From: Myxococcales bacterium
GTDB lineage: Bacteria > Myxococcota_A > UBA9160 > SZUA-336
Reading direction: 5' to 3'
DNA length: 64,000 bases
Assembly: GCA_013215565.1 (NCBI GenBank)
Contig: JABSQV010000023.1
Coordinates: forward strand, 1-64,000
Numbering within the stretch: position 1 is the first letter of the stretch; each line of letters starts with the position of its first letter. Below are positions 36,948 to 44,836 of the stretch, in pieces. The position numbers were made by a program, and so were the translations under genes. The notes beneath the pieces were generated by a model. It did not search any database. It was not told the DNA's origin and worked only from the letters and a program-made list of their open reading frames with translations.

Positions 36948-36995
36948 CCCACGAGGTGAGTACGCCCCCCCCCAGAATCCGTACCACCTCGTGGG
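36948..36995 (-). promoter_or_regulatory. Long hairpin in the mraZ leader
   Basis: In the predicted leader two arms pair: CCCACGAGGTG plus GTACG on one side (36948-36964 on the plus strand, one extra A) and CGTAC plus CACCTCGTGGG on the other (36980-36995). That gives 16 pairs with one bulged base. The 15-base loop contains a run of nine C on the plus strand, so nine G in the transcript. No U-run follows, so it is not a plain terminator. Function unknown. Confidence 0.7.
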
Positions 36996-36997
36996 AT

Positions 36998-37027
36998 CCG
37001 CTCCCACTCGAAACCACACCATACCAC
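36998..37027 (-). promoter_or_regulatory. MraZ box: three direct repeats with 10-bp period
   Basis: Read on the minus strand, GTGG occurs three times at exact 10-base intervals (GTGGTATGGT, GTGGTTTCGA, GTGGGAGCGG). MraZ operators in other bacteria are TGGG-type repeats spaced by about 5 bases, a 10-bp period. The box covers the -10 hexamer, as expected for repression by MraZ. Confidence 0.75.
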
Positions 37028-37045
37028 CTTCGCGCGTTGCGTCAA
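37018..37045 (-). promoter_or_regulatory. Sigma70-type promoter of the division and cell wall cluster
   Basis: On the minus strand, -35 TTGACG (37045-37040) and -10 TATGGT (37023-37018) are separated by 16 bases. The predicted start near 37011 gives a leader of about 110 bases before mraZ. It is the only good promoter seen for the run down to ftsZ, though internal promoters cannot be excluded. Confidence 0.75.
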
Positions 37046-37195
37046 CGCCGAAAGAATTCCGAAAGCCCATTTCTTTCGGGACCTTCCGCTGCTTGGGTGC
37101 GCTACGTGGCAGACCGCTAGATATCGCGGTCCGCGCTTCGGGCTACCCCAAGATGCAGCCTCGCGCTTCGCGGCCGGGGTCAGGATCCAGGCGTG

Positions 37196-38251
37196 TCAGC
37201 GCAGCGCCTTCCAGTAGCCGCCGTGCGCTTCGCGAAAGTCCGCGACGAGATCGCGCGAACGCGGTGTGGAACTGCCTTCGGGAGGCGGCCGGGGGGGTAT
37301 GCCTCCGCGCGAGAGCGCCCGGGTGACCTCGCACACGCATTCGCCGAGGGCCTCGAGGTCGTAGCCGCCCTCGAGCGCGAGCGCGACGCGTCCGCCACAG
37401 ACCTCGTCGGCGACTTGCAGCAACTGCTCTGCCATCTGCCGGAAGCCCTCGGGGCTCATCCGCATCGAGGCGAGCGGGTCGCGTGCCTCGGCGTCGAAGC
37501 CGGCCGAGACCAGGATGAATTCCGGTGCGAACTCGAACAGGACCGGCACCACCACCTCGCGGAAGACCGCCCCGTACTCCGCGTCGCCACAGCCGGCCGG
37601 GAGCGGCAGGTTCACGGTGGCGCCCTCGGCCCTGCTGGACCCGACTTCGCCGAGCGCGCCGGTTCCCGGGTACAGCGGGTATTGGTGCAATGACAGGTAG
37701 AGCAGGTTGGGGTCGTCCCAGAACCTGGCCTGGGTTCCGTTGCCGTGGTGCACGTCCCAGTCGAGGATCGCAATCCGCTGCAGTCCGTGTTCGGTACGCA
37801 GGGTCTGCGCCGCGATCGCGATCTGGTTCAGCAGGCAGAAGCCCATGGCCCGATCCGGCTCCGCGTGGTGTCCCGGCGGCCGGATCAGGGCGAAGCCGTT
37901 GGGGGCGGCCCCGCACGCGACCGCGGCCGCCAGATCGATCGTGGCCCCGGCCGCGAGACGCGCGACCTCGAACGAGTGCGGCGCGCTGTAGGTGTCCGGG
38001 TCCAGCCGCGCGCTCTGCCCCGACAGCGCCCTCAGTCGTTCGAGATGATCGCGCCCGTGCGCGTGCAGGATCTCTTCGTCGGTGGCGGGGCGTGGTTCGA
38101 TCGTCTGCAGGGGTCCCTCGAAGGACCGGAGCGCCAGGTCGATCGCGTCGAGGCGTTCGGGACGTTCCGGGTGGACGCTGTTCGCGACGTGCTTCCGGAA
38201 GCGGGCGTCCCGGATCAGGATCGGGGCCGGACCGCGGGGCTCGGACGTCAT
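37196..38251 (-). CDS. Histone deacetylase-like amidohydrolase
   Basis: A 351-residue arginase/deacetylase-fold enzyme. It has NSVHPERPERLDAI, the active-site RPPGHHAEPDRAMGFCLLN, the zinc-binding LDWDVHHGNGTQ, SAGFDAEARDPLA and ALEGGYDLEALG, all in order. Bacterial members deacetylate acetylpolyamines, acetoin-related substrates or proteins (AcuC-like); the specific substrate is unknown. The ATG at 38251 lacks a ribosome site but lies seven bases after a TAGAGT, so the transcript may be nearly leaderless. Divergent from the epimerase gene. Confidence 0.92.
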   Translation of the reverse strand: MTSEPRGPAPILIRDARFRKHVANSVHPERPERLDAIDLALRSFEGPLQTIEPRPATDEEILHAHGRDHLERLRALSGQSARLDPDTYSAPHSFEVARLAAGATIDLAAAVACGAAPNGFALIRPPGHHAEPDRAMGFCLLNQIAIAAQTLRTEHGLQRIAILDWDVHHGNGTQARFWDDPNLLYLSLHQYPLYPGTGALGEVGSSRAEGATVNLPLPAGCGDAEYGAVFREVVVPVLFEFAPEFILVSAGFDAEARDPLASMRMSPEGFRQMAEQLLQVADEVCGGRVALALEGGYDLEALGECVCEVTRALSRGGIPPRPPPEGSSTPRSRDLVADFREAHGGYWKALR

Positions 38252-38258
38252 CGCAGCT

Positions 38259-38264
38259 ACTCTA
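38259..38264 (-). promoter_or_regulatory. Possible -10 box for the deacetylase gene
   Basis: TAGAGT on the minus strand fits TANNNT and ends seven bases before the ATG at 38251. There is no good -35 at normal spacing, so this is a weak call. Confidence 0.3.
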
Positions 38265-38290
38265 GCACCGGCTCCCAAGCTGCTCTGGAA

Positions 38291-38319
38291 TTGACAGCCG
38301 CGGGGGGGTTCCATACAAC
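38291..38319 (+). promoter_or_regulatory. Sigma70 promoter predicting a leaderless transcript
   Basis: A perfect -35 TTGACA (38291-38296), a 17-base spacer and -10 TACAAC (38314-38319). The start codon GTG begins seven bases after the -10, which is where transcription should begin. No ribosome site precedes the GTG. Confidence 0.7.
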
Positions 38320-38325
38320 CCGCTC

Positions 38326-39285
38326 GTGCGTCTCGCCGTGACGGGACTGGGCAGCTTCGTCGGTGCTCGAGTGATCGAAGCGCTGCTCGAGGCGGATCCC
38401 GAACAGCCGATCGTGGGCCTCGACCTCGAACTTCCCGCCTCCCTCGAGGACCGGATCGCCTTCCGCCCGGTCGATCTGACCGGGCCTGCGGCCGACGCCC
38501 GGATCGCCGAGATTCTGCGAGAGCAACGCTCGGACACCGTGCTGCACACGGCGTTCTTCGGGACACCACACCGAGACGTAGAGTACGCGCACGAACTGGA
38601 GGTGGTGGGCTCGCTGCACCTCCTGAATGCGATCGGGGCGACCGGCATCGAAAAGCTTGTCGTGATGAGCAGTGCAGAAGTGTACGGACCCCATCCCGAC
38701 AACCCGAACTTTCTGACCGAGCAGCACGCGCTTCGCGGGCATCCCGACGCCCACTCCGTGCGCGACCGTGTCGAAGTGGAGCGCCTGGTGCGGCTGTTCG
38801 CGGCGCGTCATCCGCGTGCCCGGGCCGTGACCCTTCGCCCCGCCGCCGTCGTCGGTCCATCGATTCGAAATCGCTTTACGCGCCACTTCGATGCCAAGCG
38901 GGTGACGACCCTGCTCGGCTACGATCCGCTGATGCAGTTTCTGCACGAAGACGACCTGATCGACGCCGTGCTGCTCGCCCTTGACCGAGATCTCGGCGGG
39001 CCCTTCAACCTGTCGGGGTCGGGGGTGCTGCCGCTGTCGACCCTGCTGCGTCTCGCCGGAAAGCGCAACTGGCCCTGCCCGCACCCGCTGCTCTATACCT
39101 TGCGTTATCTCGACTCCGTGGGACGCAGCGCTGATCCGCCCCAGGCGTTCTACGACTACCTCCGCTTCCTCTGGGTCGTCGATGGGAGCCGGGCGGTCCG
39201 GGAACTGGGTTTTTCTCCGCTCTACACGTCAAAGGAGGCCTGGATGAGCTTCGTCGTGAGCCGCAAGCTCGAGGCGTACGTATGA
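38326..39285 (+). CDS. NAD-dependent epimerase/dehydratase-like protein (extended SDR)
   Basis: A 319-residue extended SDR with N-terminal dinucleotide motif VTGLGSFVGARVIEALL, an acidic residue at the end of the second strand (VGLDLE) and MSSAEVYGPHPDNPN. The usual YxxxK catalytic pair falls in HSVRDRVEVE, where Tyr reads as Ser and Lys as Arg. It may bind a nucleotide without ordinary redox chemistry. It overlaps the acyltransferase gene by four bases, suggesting a shared role in lipid or surface polymer synthesis. Confidence 0.8.
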   Translation: MRLAVTGLGSFVGARVIEALLEADPEQPIVGLDLELPASLEDRIAFRPVDLTGPAADARIAEILREQRSDTVLHTAFFGTPHRDVEYAHELEVVGSLHLLNAIGATGIEKLVVMSSAEVYGPHPDNPNFLTEQHALRGHPDAHSVRDRVEVERLVRLFAARHPRARAVTLRPAAVVGPSIRNRFTRHFDAKRVTTLLGYDPLMQFLHEDDLIDAVLLALDRDLGGPFNLSGSGVLPLSTLLRLAGKRNWPCPHPLLYTLRYLDSVGRSADPPQAFYDYLRFLWVVDGSRAVRELGFSPLYTSKEAWMSFVVSRKLEAYV

Positions 39286-40319
39286 AGGGCGGCGCTCCTG
39301 CCAACGCCACGCCGGAGCGGAACGAGTTCGAGGAACTTCGGAACTCGATTTCAGCGCTGCGAGAGGAACTCGAGACGCGTTTCGACCTGGGGAGTCGCGT
39401 TCCGCGCAACGCGGCGTCCCCTCCGCCCTCGGGTGCCGCTGCGCGCGACCGCGTTTCGGAGCTCGAAGGCCTGGGTCTGGACCCGATCGAGTTGTTCGAG
39501 CGTGCGCGCCGTTGGATGCCGCAGCGCTGGGGCGCGGCGCGTTCGGCCGAGGTGGACGAGTTCGGTCTGGACCCCGTCCACCTGGAGCGCGTGCGGCCGC
39601 TGCTCGATTTTCTCTTCGAACGCTGGTGGCGCGTCCAGGTCGCGGGCGCCGAGAACCTCGAGAGCGCGGACGGCGAGCGGCTGCTCTTCGTCTCGAACCG
39701 ATCGGGGATCCTCCCGTACGACGGCCTGATGATCGCGCACGCCGTCGAGCGGCATCATCCCGGGCGGCGGCCGCGCTTTCTGGTGGCGGACTGGCTCGCG
39801 ACGCTGCCGTTCCTGCAACCGGGTCTCGCCCGGATCGGCGGAATTCGTGCGTGTACCGAGAACGCCGAGCGCCTACTTCTGCGGGGCGAAGCGGTGGTCG
39901 CGTTTCCGGAAGGCCGGAAGGGGGCGCTCAAACTCTACCGGGACCGTTACCGTCTCCAGCGCTTCGGGCGTGGAGGCTTCGTCTCGCTGGCCGTGCGTTC
40001 GCGCGCGAAGGTCATCCCGGTGGCCGTCGTCGGCGCCGAGGAGGCGCACCCGATGCTGCTGCGGCTGGACCTGGCGACGCGCCTGCTCGGCGTCCCGTTC
40101 CCGGTGACGCCGACCTTCCCGCACCTGGGTCCGCTGGGACTCGTGCCGCTTCCGGCCCGCTGGCGGATCCGCTTTGGCGAGCCCGTGCACTTCGACCGGG
40201 TGGAGTCCCAGCGTGCCGACGATCCCCTGTACGTGAGCCGCGCGCGCGAGCAGATCCGGGGCAAGATCCAATCGCTGCTCGACGCGGAGGTGTACGCGCG
40301 AGGATCCGTCTGGCGCTAG
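39282..40319 (+). CDS. Lysophospholipid acyltransferase family protein (PlsC-like)
   Basis: A 345-residue protein. The first 100 residues are charged and possibly coiled; the acyltransferase domain starts near residue 110. The acceptor motif reads FVSNRSGILPYDG: relatives have NHSGxLPxD, so the catalytic His is Arg here. The phosphate-binding motif VVAFPEGRKGALK is intact, as are IPVAVVGAEEAHP and FGEPVHFD. It could be an atypical branch or an inactive homologue. ATGA overlap with the epimerase gene; the end overlaps the convergent PhaR gene by four bases. Confidence 0.82.
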   Translation: MKGGAPANATPERNEFEELRNSISALREELETRFDLGSRVPRNAASPPPSGAAARDRVSELEGLGLDPIELFERARRWMPQRWGAARSAEVDEFGLDPVHLERVRPLLDFLFERWWRVQVAGAENLESADGERLLFVSNRSGILPYDGLMIAHAVERHHPGRRPRFLVADWLATLPFLQPGLARIGGIRACTENAERLLLRGEAVVAFPEGRKGALKLYRDRYRLQRFGRGGFVSLAVRSRAKVIPVAVVGAEEAHPMLLRLDLATRLLGVPFPVTPTFPHLGPLGLVPLPARWRIRFGEPVHFDRVESQRADDPLYVSRAREQIRGKIQSLLDAEVYARGSVWR

Positions 40320-40867
40320 GAGGGTCCCTTGGGTTCGCCGAGCTGACGCTCGAAGCTCTCGAGGGCGGCCGAAAGGCGTGTGAGGTTCTGGTTCAGTGCT
40401 TCGAGGTCCGAGCGCGTCGGCAGATCGACGAGTTCGACCACGCGCTCGACCGCGTCGTGGACCACCTGGGTCAGATCCGAGGAATCCGGCGGATAGCTCG
40501 AGTTCTGCTTCGCCGAATCGGAGGGCCGGATCCAACGCCGGACGTTGCTGCGCAGATCGTCGAAGTTCCCCTGCGCATCGTCGACGGAACGCCGCAGGAT
40601 TTCGTAGATCGCATCGCCGCCCCGATGAACGAGTTCCGAGAGGACATGTCCGGGGAGTGGTTGAGAACTGTCGCGGTTCTGCTTCTGGTCATCGACGAGG
40701 ATCTGCGAAAGCGCAATCGAGGTGATGTCGTCGCCCGATTCGTTGTCGATGACGCGGATCTCATTGCCTTGCTCGAGCAGCGCGGAGATTCCCTTGAGCG
40801 TGATGTACCGGCTCGACTCCGTGTTGTAGAGCTTCCGGTTGGCGTAGCGCTTGATCAGAATCGCCAT
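40316..40867 (-). CDS. phaR: PhaR-type polyhydroxyalkanoate accumulation regulator
   Basis: A 183-residue protein. The first 60 residues match the PHB/PHA accumulation regulator DNA-binding domain: IKRYANRKLYNTESSRYITL, then VIDNESGDDIT and LSQILVDDQ. The C-terminal half is helical and charged and would carry the granule or oligomer contact. PhaR represses phasin genes and is released by binding PHA. No PHA synthase or phasin gene is in the window. It is the last gene of a minus-strand group with two ArsA-type ATPases. Confidence 0.9.
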   Translation of the reverse strand: MAILIKRYANRKLYNTESSRYITLKGISALLEQGNEIRVIDNESGDDITSIALSQILVDDQKQNRDSSQPLPGHVLSELVHRGGDAIYEILRRSVDDAQGNFDDLRSNVRRWIRPSDSAKQNSSYPPDSSDLTQVVHDAVERVVELVDLPTRSDLEALNQNLTRLSAALESFERQLGEPKGPS

Positions 40868-40900
40868 GAAACCGAGTATCCCACCCGCCGGATCGCCCGT

Positions 40901-41206
40901 CTACGCGCGCCTCGGTCCGGCACGGCGCTTCGGATCGCGGGCCTCGCTCGGGCCCCCGGCCCGGGAGGGCCGCGGGCGCGGGTCAGGGTGTGGTTCGATC
41001 ACGTCGAGCAACGCCTGAAAGAGATCACGGACCCGGCGCGCGGCCGAGTCCGAATCTGCCCTGAGGTCCCAGCGCTTGATCTCGCTGCGGATGCTGCGGC
41101 GCAGTTCGTCGAGGCCCGGCAGCTCCACGATCAACTCCGAGACTCCGGACGCGAGTTCGTCCAGCCCGCGCAGAATCCGGATCCAGGGCGACCCGGTCCT
41201 ACTCAC
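40901..41206 (-). CDS. Small helical protein of unknown function between arsA-type and phaR genes
   Basis: A 101-residue frame starting with GTG and overlapping the upstream ATPase stop by eight bases. Residues 1-70 are predicted helical with regular Leu spacing (LDELASGVSELIVELPGLDE); the end is Pro/Arg-rich. Codon use is GC-rich at third positions like neighbours, which supports coding. I do not recognise a family. Position between an ATPase pair and a PhaR-like regulator suggests a granule-associated or partner role; this is inference. Confidence 0.55.
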   Translation of the reverse strand: MSRTGSPWIRILRGLDELASGVSELIVELPGLDELRRSIRSEIKRWDLRADSDSAARRVRDLFQALLDVIEPHPDPRPRPSRAGGPSEARDPKRRAGPRRA

Positions 41207-42404
41207 ACGGCGCCTCCGCCGGCCGACCCGGGTCTGTGCAGCCGAAGAGCTTGCGCCCGAGGCCGGCGAGCGCCTCGAGCGAATGCGGGTCTTGGGCTTC
41301 GAGCGGAATCCGGCGGATCTCCTCGATCGGGACTTGCACGTCGCGCGCGAACGCTGCGACCGCGCGCTCGTCGCGCCGCGCGAGCTGCGCCTGGCGGCGC
41401 GCCGCCTGGATCAGGATGCGCGCGCATTCCTTGGGGTTCGAGAACCCGGGCTCCGCGTCCAGGGCCGCGGCGAGCCGGGCTTCGTCCGTCTCCCAGCGCG
41501 GATCATCCGCCTGCGGGCAGGGCTCGGGTCCCGGCCAGCTGCGAATCCGGTTCACCACGATGCCCGCGAGGTCGATCCGCTCCTCCGCCAACCTCTCGCG
41601 GAGCCGGGCGGCGTCCGCCGACTGGCCGGGCCCGGTCCCGGCCACCAGCACGACCCCGCAGGCCGGGCTCGAGAGGAGCCGCTGCACCTCGTGTGCGCGG
41701 GTGGCGAACCCGTCCACCAGACCCTCGAATGCAACCAGGAACTCGGCAATCGCCCGGGGCAGCTCGAGCCCCGAGAACCGCTCGAGCGCGCGCAGCACGC
41801 GGTCGGACCCGAGCCGGAACCAGCGCCGGCCGGTTCGTCCCACCGCGAGGGTGGGAAGTACGAGCAGGCGCGCGACGGGACTCTCCAGGAAGCCGATCAG
41901 GCGGCGCGGAGCGTCCAGAAAATCGAGCGCGTGCCGTGCTGGAGGGGTGTCGAGCACGAGCAGATCGTACTCGGCCTTGCCGTGGAGCCGCAGGACCTCC
42001 TCCGTGGCGGCGTATTCGCGGCTTCCGGCAAGCGCGTCGGTGAGCGTCTGGTAGATCGCGTTCTCGAAAATCCGATCGCGGGAATCGCGGTCGGGCGCGA
42101 AGCGTTCGACCAGCGCATCGAAGGTGCGCTTCGTGTCGAGCATCATGGCGTGGAGCGTGCCTCGCGCGCGGCCTCCCAGGGCCCGTGCGATTCGTTCCGG
42201 GGGAATTTCCCGCGGGACGCTTCCGAGGCGGCCGACCCCGAAGGCGTCGGCGAGCCGGCGTGCGGGATCGATGGTCACCACCAGCACACGCCTGCCGCGC
42301 AGAGCGGCTTCCAGTCCGATGGCGGCGGCCAACGTCGTCTTGCCTACGCCTCCGGTGCCGGCGCAGACCAGGATCTGCCGCTCGAGCCAGTCCACGGGCT
42401 TCAC
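41199..42404 (-). CDS. ArsA/GET3-type ATPase (second of a tandem pair)
   Basis: A 401-residue ATPase with the deviant Walker A VCAGTGGVGKTTLAAAIGLE near the N-terminus, VVTIDPARRLADAFG (switch I Asp) and LLVLDTPPARHALDFLDAP (Walker B region). No arsenic resistance genes are near. Actinobacteria carry a similar two-gene pair (mycobacterial Rv3679/Rv3680, BagA/BagB) of uncertain function. It overlaps its partner upstream by four bases, so the two probably form a heterodimer. Confidence 0.88.
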   Translation of the reverse strand: MKPVDWLERQILVCAGTGGVGKTTLAAAIGLEAALRGRRVLVVTIDPARRLADAFGVGRLGSVPREIPPERIARALGGRARGTLHAMMLDTKRTFDALVERFAPDRDSRDRIFENAIYQTLTDALAGSREYAATEEVLRLHGKAEYDLLVLDTPPARHALDFLDAPRRLIGFLESPVARLLVLPTLAVGRTGRRWFRLGSDRVLRALERFSGLELPRAIAEFLVAFEGLVDGFATRAHEVQRLLSSPACGVVLVAGTGPGQSADAARLRERLAEERIDLAGIVVNRIRSWPGPEPCPQADDPRWETDEARLAAALDAEPGFSNPKECARILIQAARRQAQLARRDERAVAAFARDVQVPIEEIRRIPLEAQDPHSLEALAGLGRKLFGCTDPGRPAEAPCE

Positions 42405-43378
42405 GGCTGTGACTCCCGCCGGGCAAACGCCTTCTCGACCTGGCGCGCCAATTCCGCGACCTCGGTGCAGGTCTCGACCCCGTGCTCCAGGTACGGGATC
42501 TCGATGACGGGTGCGAGTTCCAGGCTCTCGAGTTCGGACAGGTAGCTGCGTTGCTCAGCGGCCCGCTGCACTGCGTGCTGCCGGCAGGTTCGAAGCGAGG
42601 CGGGGCTGACGAGATCGAGCGACGCGCTCGCCAGTTGCGCGGGGGTCGGGTCGGCGGGCGCGTCCGGCGCGGCCTCAACCGCGTTCGCCAGAATCGGGCC
42701 GTACGCGAGGTCGAGTTCGCCGAGTTCCCGGCAGAGCAGGGCGGTCTCTCGCACCGCGAGCTCTTCCGCAAGCGTGACCGGGACGACCCGGGTGCGGACG
42801 GGATCCGTGAGCAATGCCTGGACCCGGTCGGTGTGAAGCCGCAGCGGACCCCTTCGCACCGTGTCGATCACGACACCGGGCGTGGCGAGCAGGGCCAGTC
42901 CATGGCCGGTGGAAGGCGCGTCGACGATCAGCAACTCGGGCCCGGACCCGGCGCCCCGGCGCCCGGCGCGCTCCAGGTGCCAGAGCTTTCCGAGGGTGAT
43001 GAGTTCGCGCCAGCCGGGCGCAGCCTCGAGCAACTGGCGGATCCCGGCACGGTCGACGAGGGAACGGGCCAGGGACGGCAGCCGCAGCTGGAGCTCGAGG
43101 TATTCGATCAGCGCGGTCCGCGGGTCGATCGAGAGCGTCGAGAGGCCCGGCGCGAGGCGCAGCGGCTGCCGCCCGTCCTGGACCGGGAGCTTTGCGGGTT
43201 CCGGGGCCAGGAGCCCGGGGAGGCGCTGCTCGCCCGAGACCTCCACCACGACGCATTCGCGGCCGAGCCCGGCCGCAAGCATGCCCAGCGCCGCCACCAG
43301 CGTCGTCTTCCCGGTCCCTCCCTTTCCCGAGACGATCAGCAGTCGGTGCCCGAACAGATCGCGAAGTCCCTGGGTCAC
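42401..43378 (-). CDS. ArsA/GET3-type ATPase (first of a tandem pair)
   Basis: A 325-residue ATPase. Walker A is LIVSGKGGTGKTTLVAALG; the segment LLIVDAPSTGHGLALLATP corresponds to the Walker B/switch II region. Shorter and more divergent than its partner, as in other such pairs. GTG start. It is divergent from the MJ0042 gene with a 74-base spacer. Role not known; coupling to PHA granules or to a membrane target is possible from the PhaR gene downstream. Confidence 0.85.
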   Translation of the reverse strand: MTQGLRDLFGHRLLIVSGKGGTGKTTLVAALGMLAAGLGRECVVVEVSGEQRLPGLLAPEPAKLPVQDGRQPLRLAPGLSTLSIDPRTALIEYLELQLRLPSLARSLVDRAGIRQLLEAAPGWRELITLGKLWHLERAGRRGAGSGPELLIVDAPSTGHGLALLATPGVVIDTVRRGPLRLHTDRVQALLTDPVRTRVVPVTLAEELAVRETALLCRELGELDLAYGPILANAVEAAPDAPADPTPAQLASASLDLVSPASLRTCRQHAVQRAAEQRSYLSELESLELAPVIEIPYLEHGVETCTEVAELARQVEKAFARRESQP

Positions 43379-43452
43379 GAATCTGCCTCAAGCTGAGCAT
43401 CGACTACGCCGACGCCACCACTGGGGCAATTCAAGCATCCCACGGTCTCCCA

Positions 43453-44772
43453 ATGGTCATCACCTGCGAACAGTGCCAGACCCGCTTTCGCGTCGACGCG
43501 CAACAGATCCCGGCGGCCGGGGTGCGCGTGCGCTGTTCGCAGTGTCAGCATCGCTTCTTCGTTGAACCTCAGGACCTCCCCGTGCTGTCCGACGAGCCCG
43601 AGCCGGTCGTCGCGGAGGATAGCTCTCCTTCGGGCGCCGGAATCGCTCCCGGCACGGACGACATCGATTTCGACAATCCCGAGTTCCTCTACGATCCCGG
43701 GGACGAGGATCCGTCCGTACAGGAAGACGCAGCCGCCCCGGAGGTGGAATCGGATCAGAGCGACGAGCAAGCGCCCGGGGTCGGCTTCGAGATCGATCCC
43801 CGGGGGAGCCTGGAGCTGCCGGTCGGGGCCGGGAATACGGGGCCGGATCTAACGGAATCCGGCGAACCCGGGCTCGGCCTGGAGTACGACCTCCAAATTC
43901 CCGGGTTCGAGGGGCCCGACCCCGCTCCGCATGGCGCCGAAGCAGCCCGCTACAGCCACAGGCTCGACCCGCTGCTCGAGCCACCCACACCGAAGCTCGA
44001 CCCGGACCCTGGGCAGCTGGCGGACGAACGGCCGCCCGCGGCGCTCCCGGGGCCCGATCTTCCGGAGGTTCCGCCGGCGAAGCCGGTCCTGGACGTGTCG
44101 GAAAACGACCTCCTGGACTGGGAGCACGATCTGGCCGAGTTCGACGAGAAGCCCGACCCGGAATCGCCCGTGCAGGCGGGCGCCGAGGCAATTCGGAGGG
44201 CTGCGGCAACCGCCTCAGTCGAGGTCGCGTCGGCGCGTCTGCCCGGGCTGCAGGGGCGGGTGGCCGGCTCCTTCGCGCGGACGCGCCCCGCGCTGGCGGT
44301 CGCCTTCGCGCTGGGCCTGGCCCTGGCCGGGATCGGCGGCTGGCGCGCGATCAGCTTCGGGTCGGGGCCTCTCCCGGGCCCGGCGGTCGTCGAAGCGCAC
44401 GGCTGGGTCGCTACCGGGTTCGACGTGTTCCACTGGCGCAGCCCACTGGGTGCGCGGTTCTTGGTCATCCGGGGCAACCTCTACGCGGTTGGGCCCCAGG
44501 CCGTGCCCGGGGTCCGCGTGACGCTGATCGGTGCTGAGGGGCAGGCCGTCGACGAGCCCGTCTGGGCGCGGCTCGAGCACTTCCGTGATCGCGAGCCGCT
44601 GGGCGGAGCTGCTGCGGCGCAATCGGGGCCCAGGCGGTTCTCGCGCGCGGATGCTTCGACCTTGGGGGTCACGGGCTTCTCGCTCTGGATTCCCGACCCT
44701 CCGAGCAGCGCCCGGCGCTTCCAGCTGGACCTGGTTCCGGCTCCACGAGCTTCGGCGCGACTGCCCGGGTAG
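43453..44772 (+). CDS. MJ0042-type zinc-finger protein with one membrane segment
   Basis: A 439-residue protein. Residues 1-40 form an MJ0042/zinc-ribbon domain: [13 protein letters not shown] and [12 protein letters not shown], with two CxxC knuckles. A long acidic, Pro-rich, probably disordered region follows (about 45-270), then a membrane segment ([18 protein letters not shown], about residue 280) and a C-terminal DUF3426-like extracytoplasmic domain. This layout is frequent in delta-type proteobacteria; function is unknown. ATG at 43453 puts the zinc finger at the N-terminus. Confidence 0.88.
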   Translation: MVITCEQCQTRFRVDAQQIPAAGVRVRCSQCQHRFFVEPQDLPVLSDEPEPVVAEDSSPSGAGIAPGTDDIDFDNPEFLYDPGDEDPSVQEDAAAPEVESDQSDEQAPGVGFEIDPRGSLELPVGAGNTGPDLTESGEPGLGLEYDLQIPGFEGPDPAPHGAEAARYSHRLDPLLEPPTPKLDPDPGQLADERPPAALPGPDLPEVPPAKPVLDVSENDLLDWEHDLAEFDEKPDPESPVQAGAEAIRRAAATASVEVASARLPGLQGRVAGSFARTRPALAVAFALGLALAGIGGWRAISFGSGPLPGPAVVEAHGWVATGFDVFHWRSPLGARFLVIRGNLYAVGPQAVPGVRVTLIGAEGQAVDEPVWARLEHFRDREPLGGAAAAQSGPRRFSRADASTLGVTGFSLWIPDPPSSARRFQLDLVPAPRASARLPG

Positions 44773-44801
44773 CTCGGCGTCCGCGGTTCGCTGCCGGCGC
44801 G

Positions 44802-44830
44802 TTGACTTGCCGAAGCGGCTGACCGATCCT
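44802..44830 (+). promoter_or_regulatory. Possible promoter for a leaderless tatA
   Basis: -35 TTGACT (44802-44807), 17-base spacer, and GATCCT at 44825-44830, which keeps the key A and T of the -10. The ATG of tatA lies exactly seven bases after it and has no ribosome site, the same geometry as at 38291-38326. Confidence 0.45.
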
Positions 44831-44836
44831 GGCTGC

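Noticed and set aside
37112-37131. GACCGC-N8-GCGGTC inverted repeat downstream of the deacetylase gene
   Set aside because: Six-pair stem without a T-run on either strand; too weak to call a terminator or operator.
39512-42043. 843-codon plus-strand open frame
   Set aside because: It lies antisense to phaR and the ArsA-type gene and out of frame with the acyltransferase; it is a by-product of high GC with few stop codons.
41199-43378. Arsenic resistance operon because of the ArsA-type ATPases
   Set aside because: No ArsB, ArsR, ArsC or ArsD gene is nearby and the Cys metalloid-binding pattern of true ArsA was not seen.
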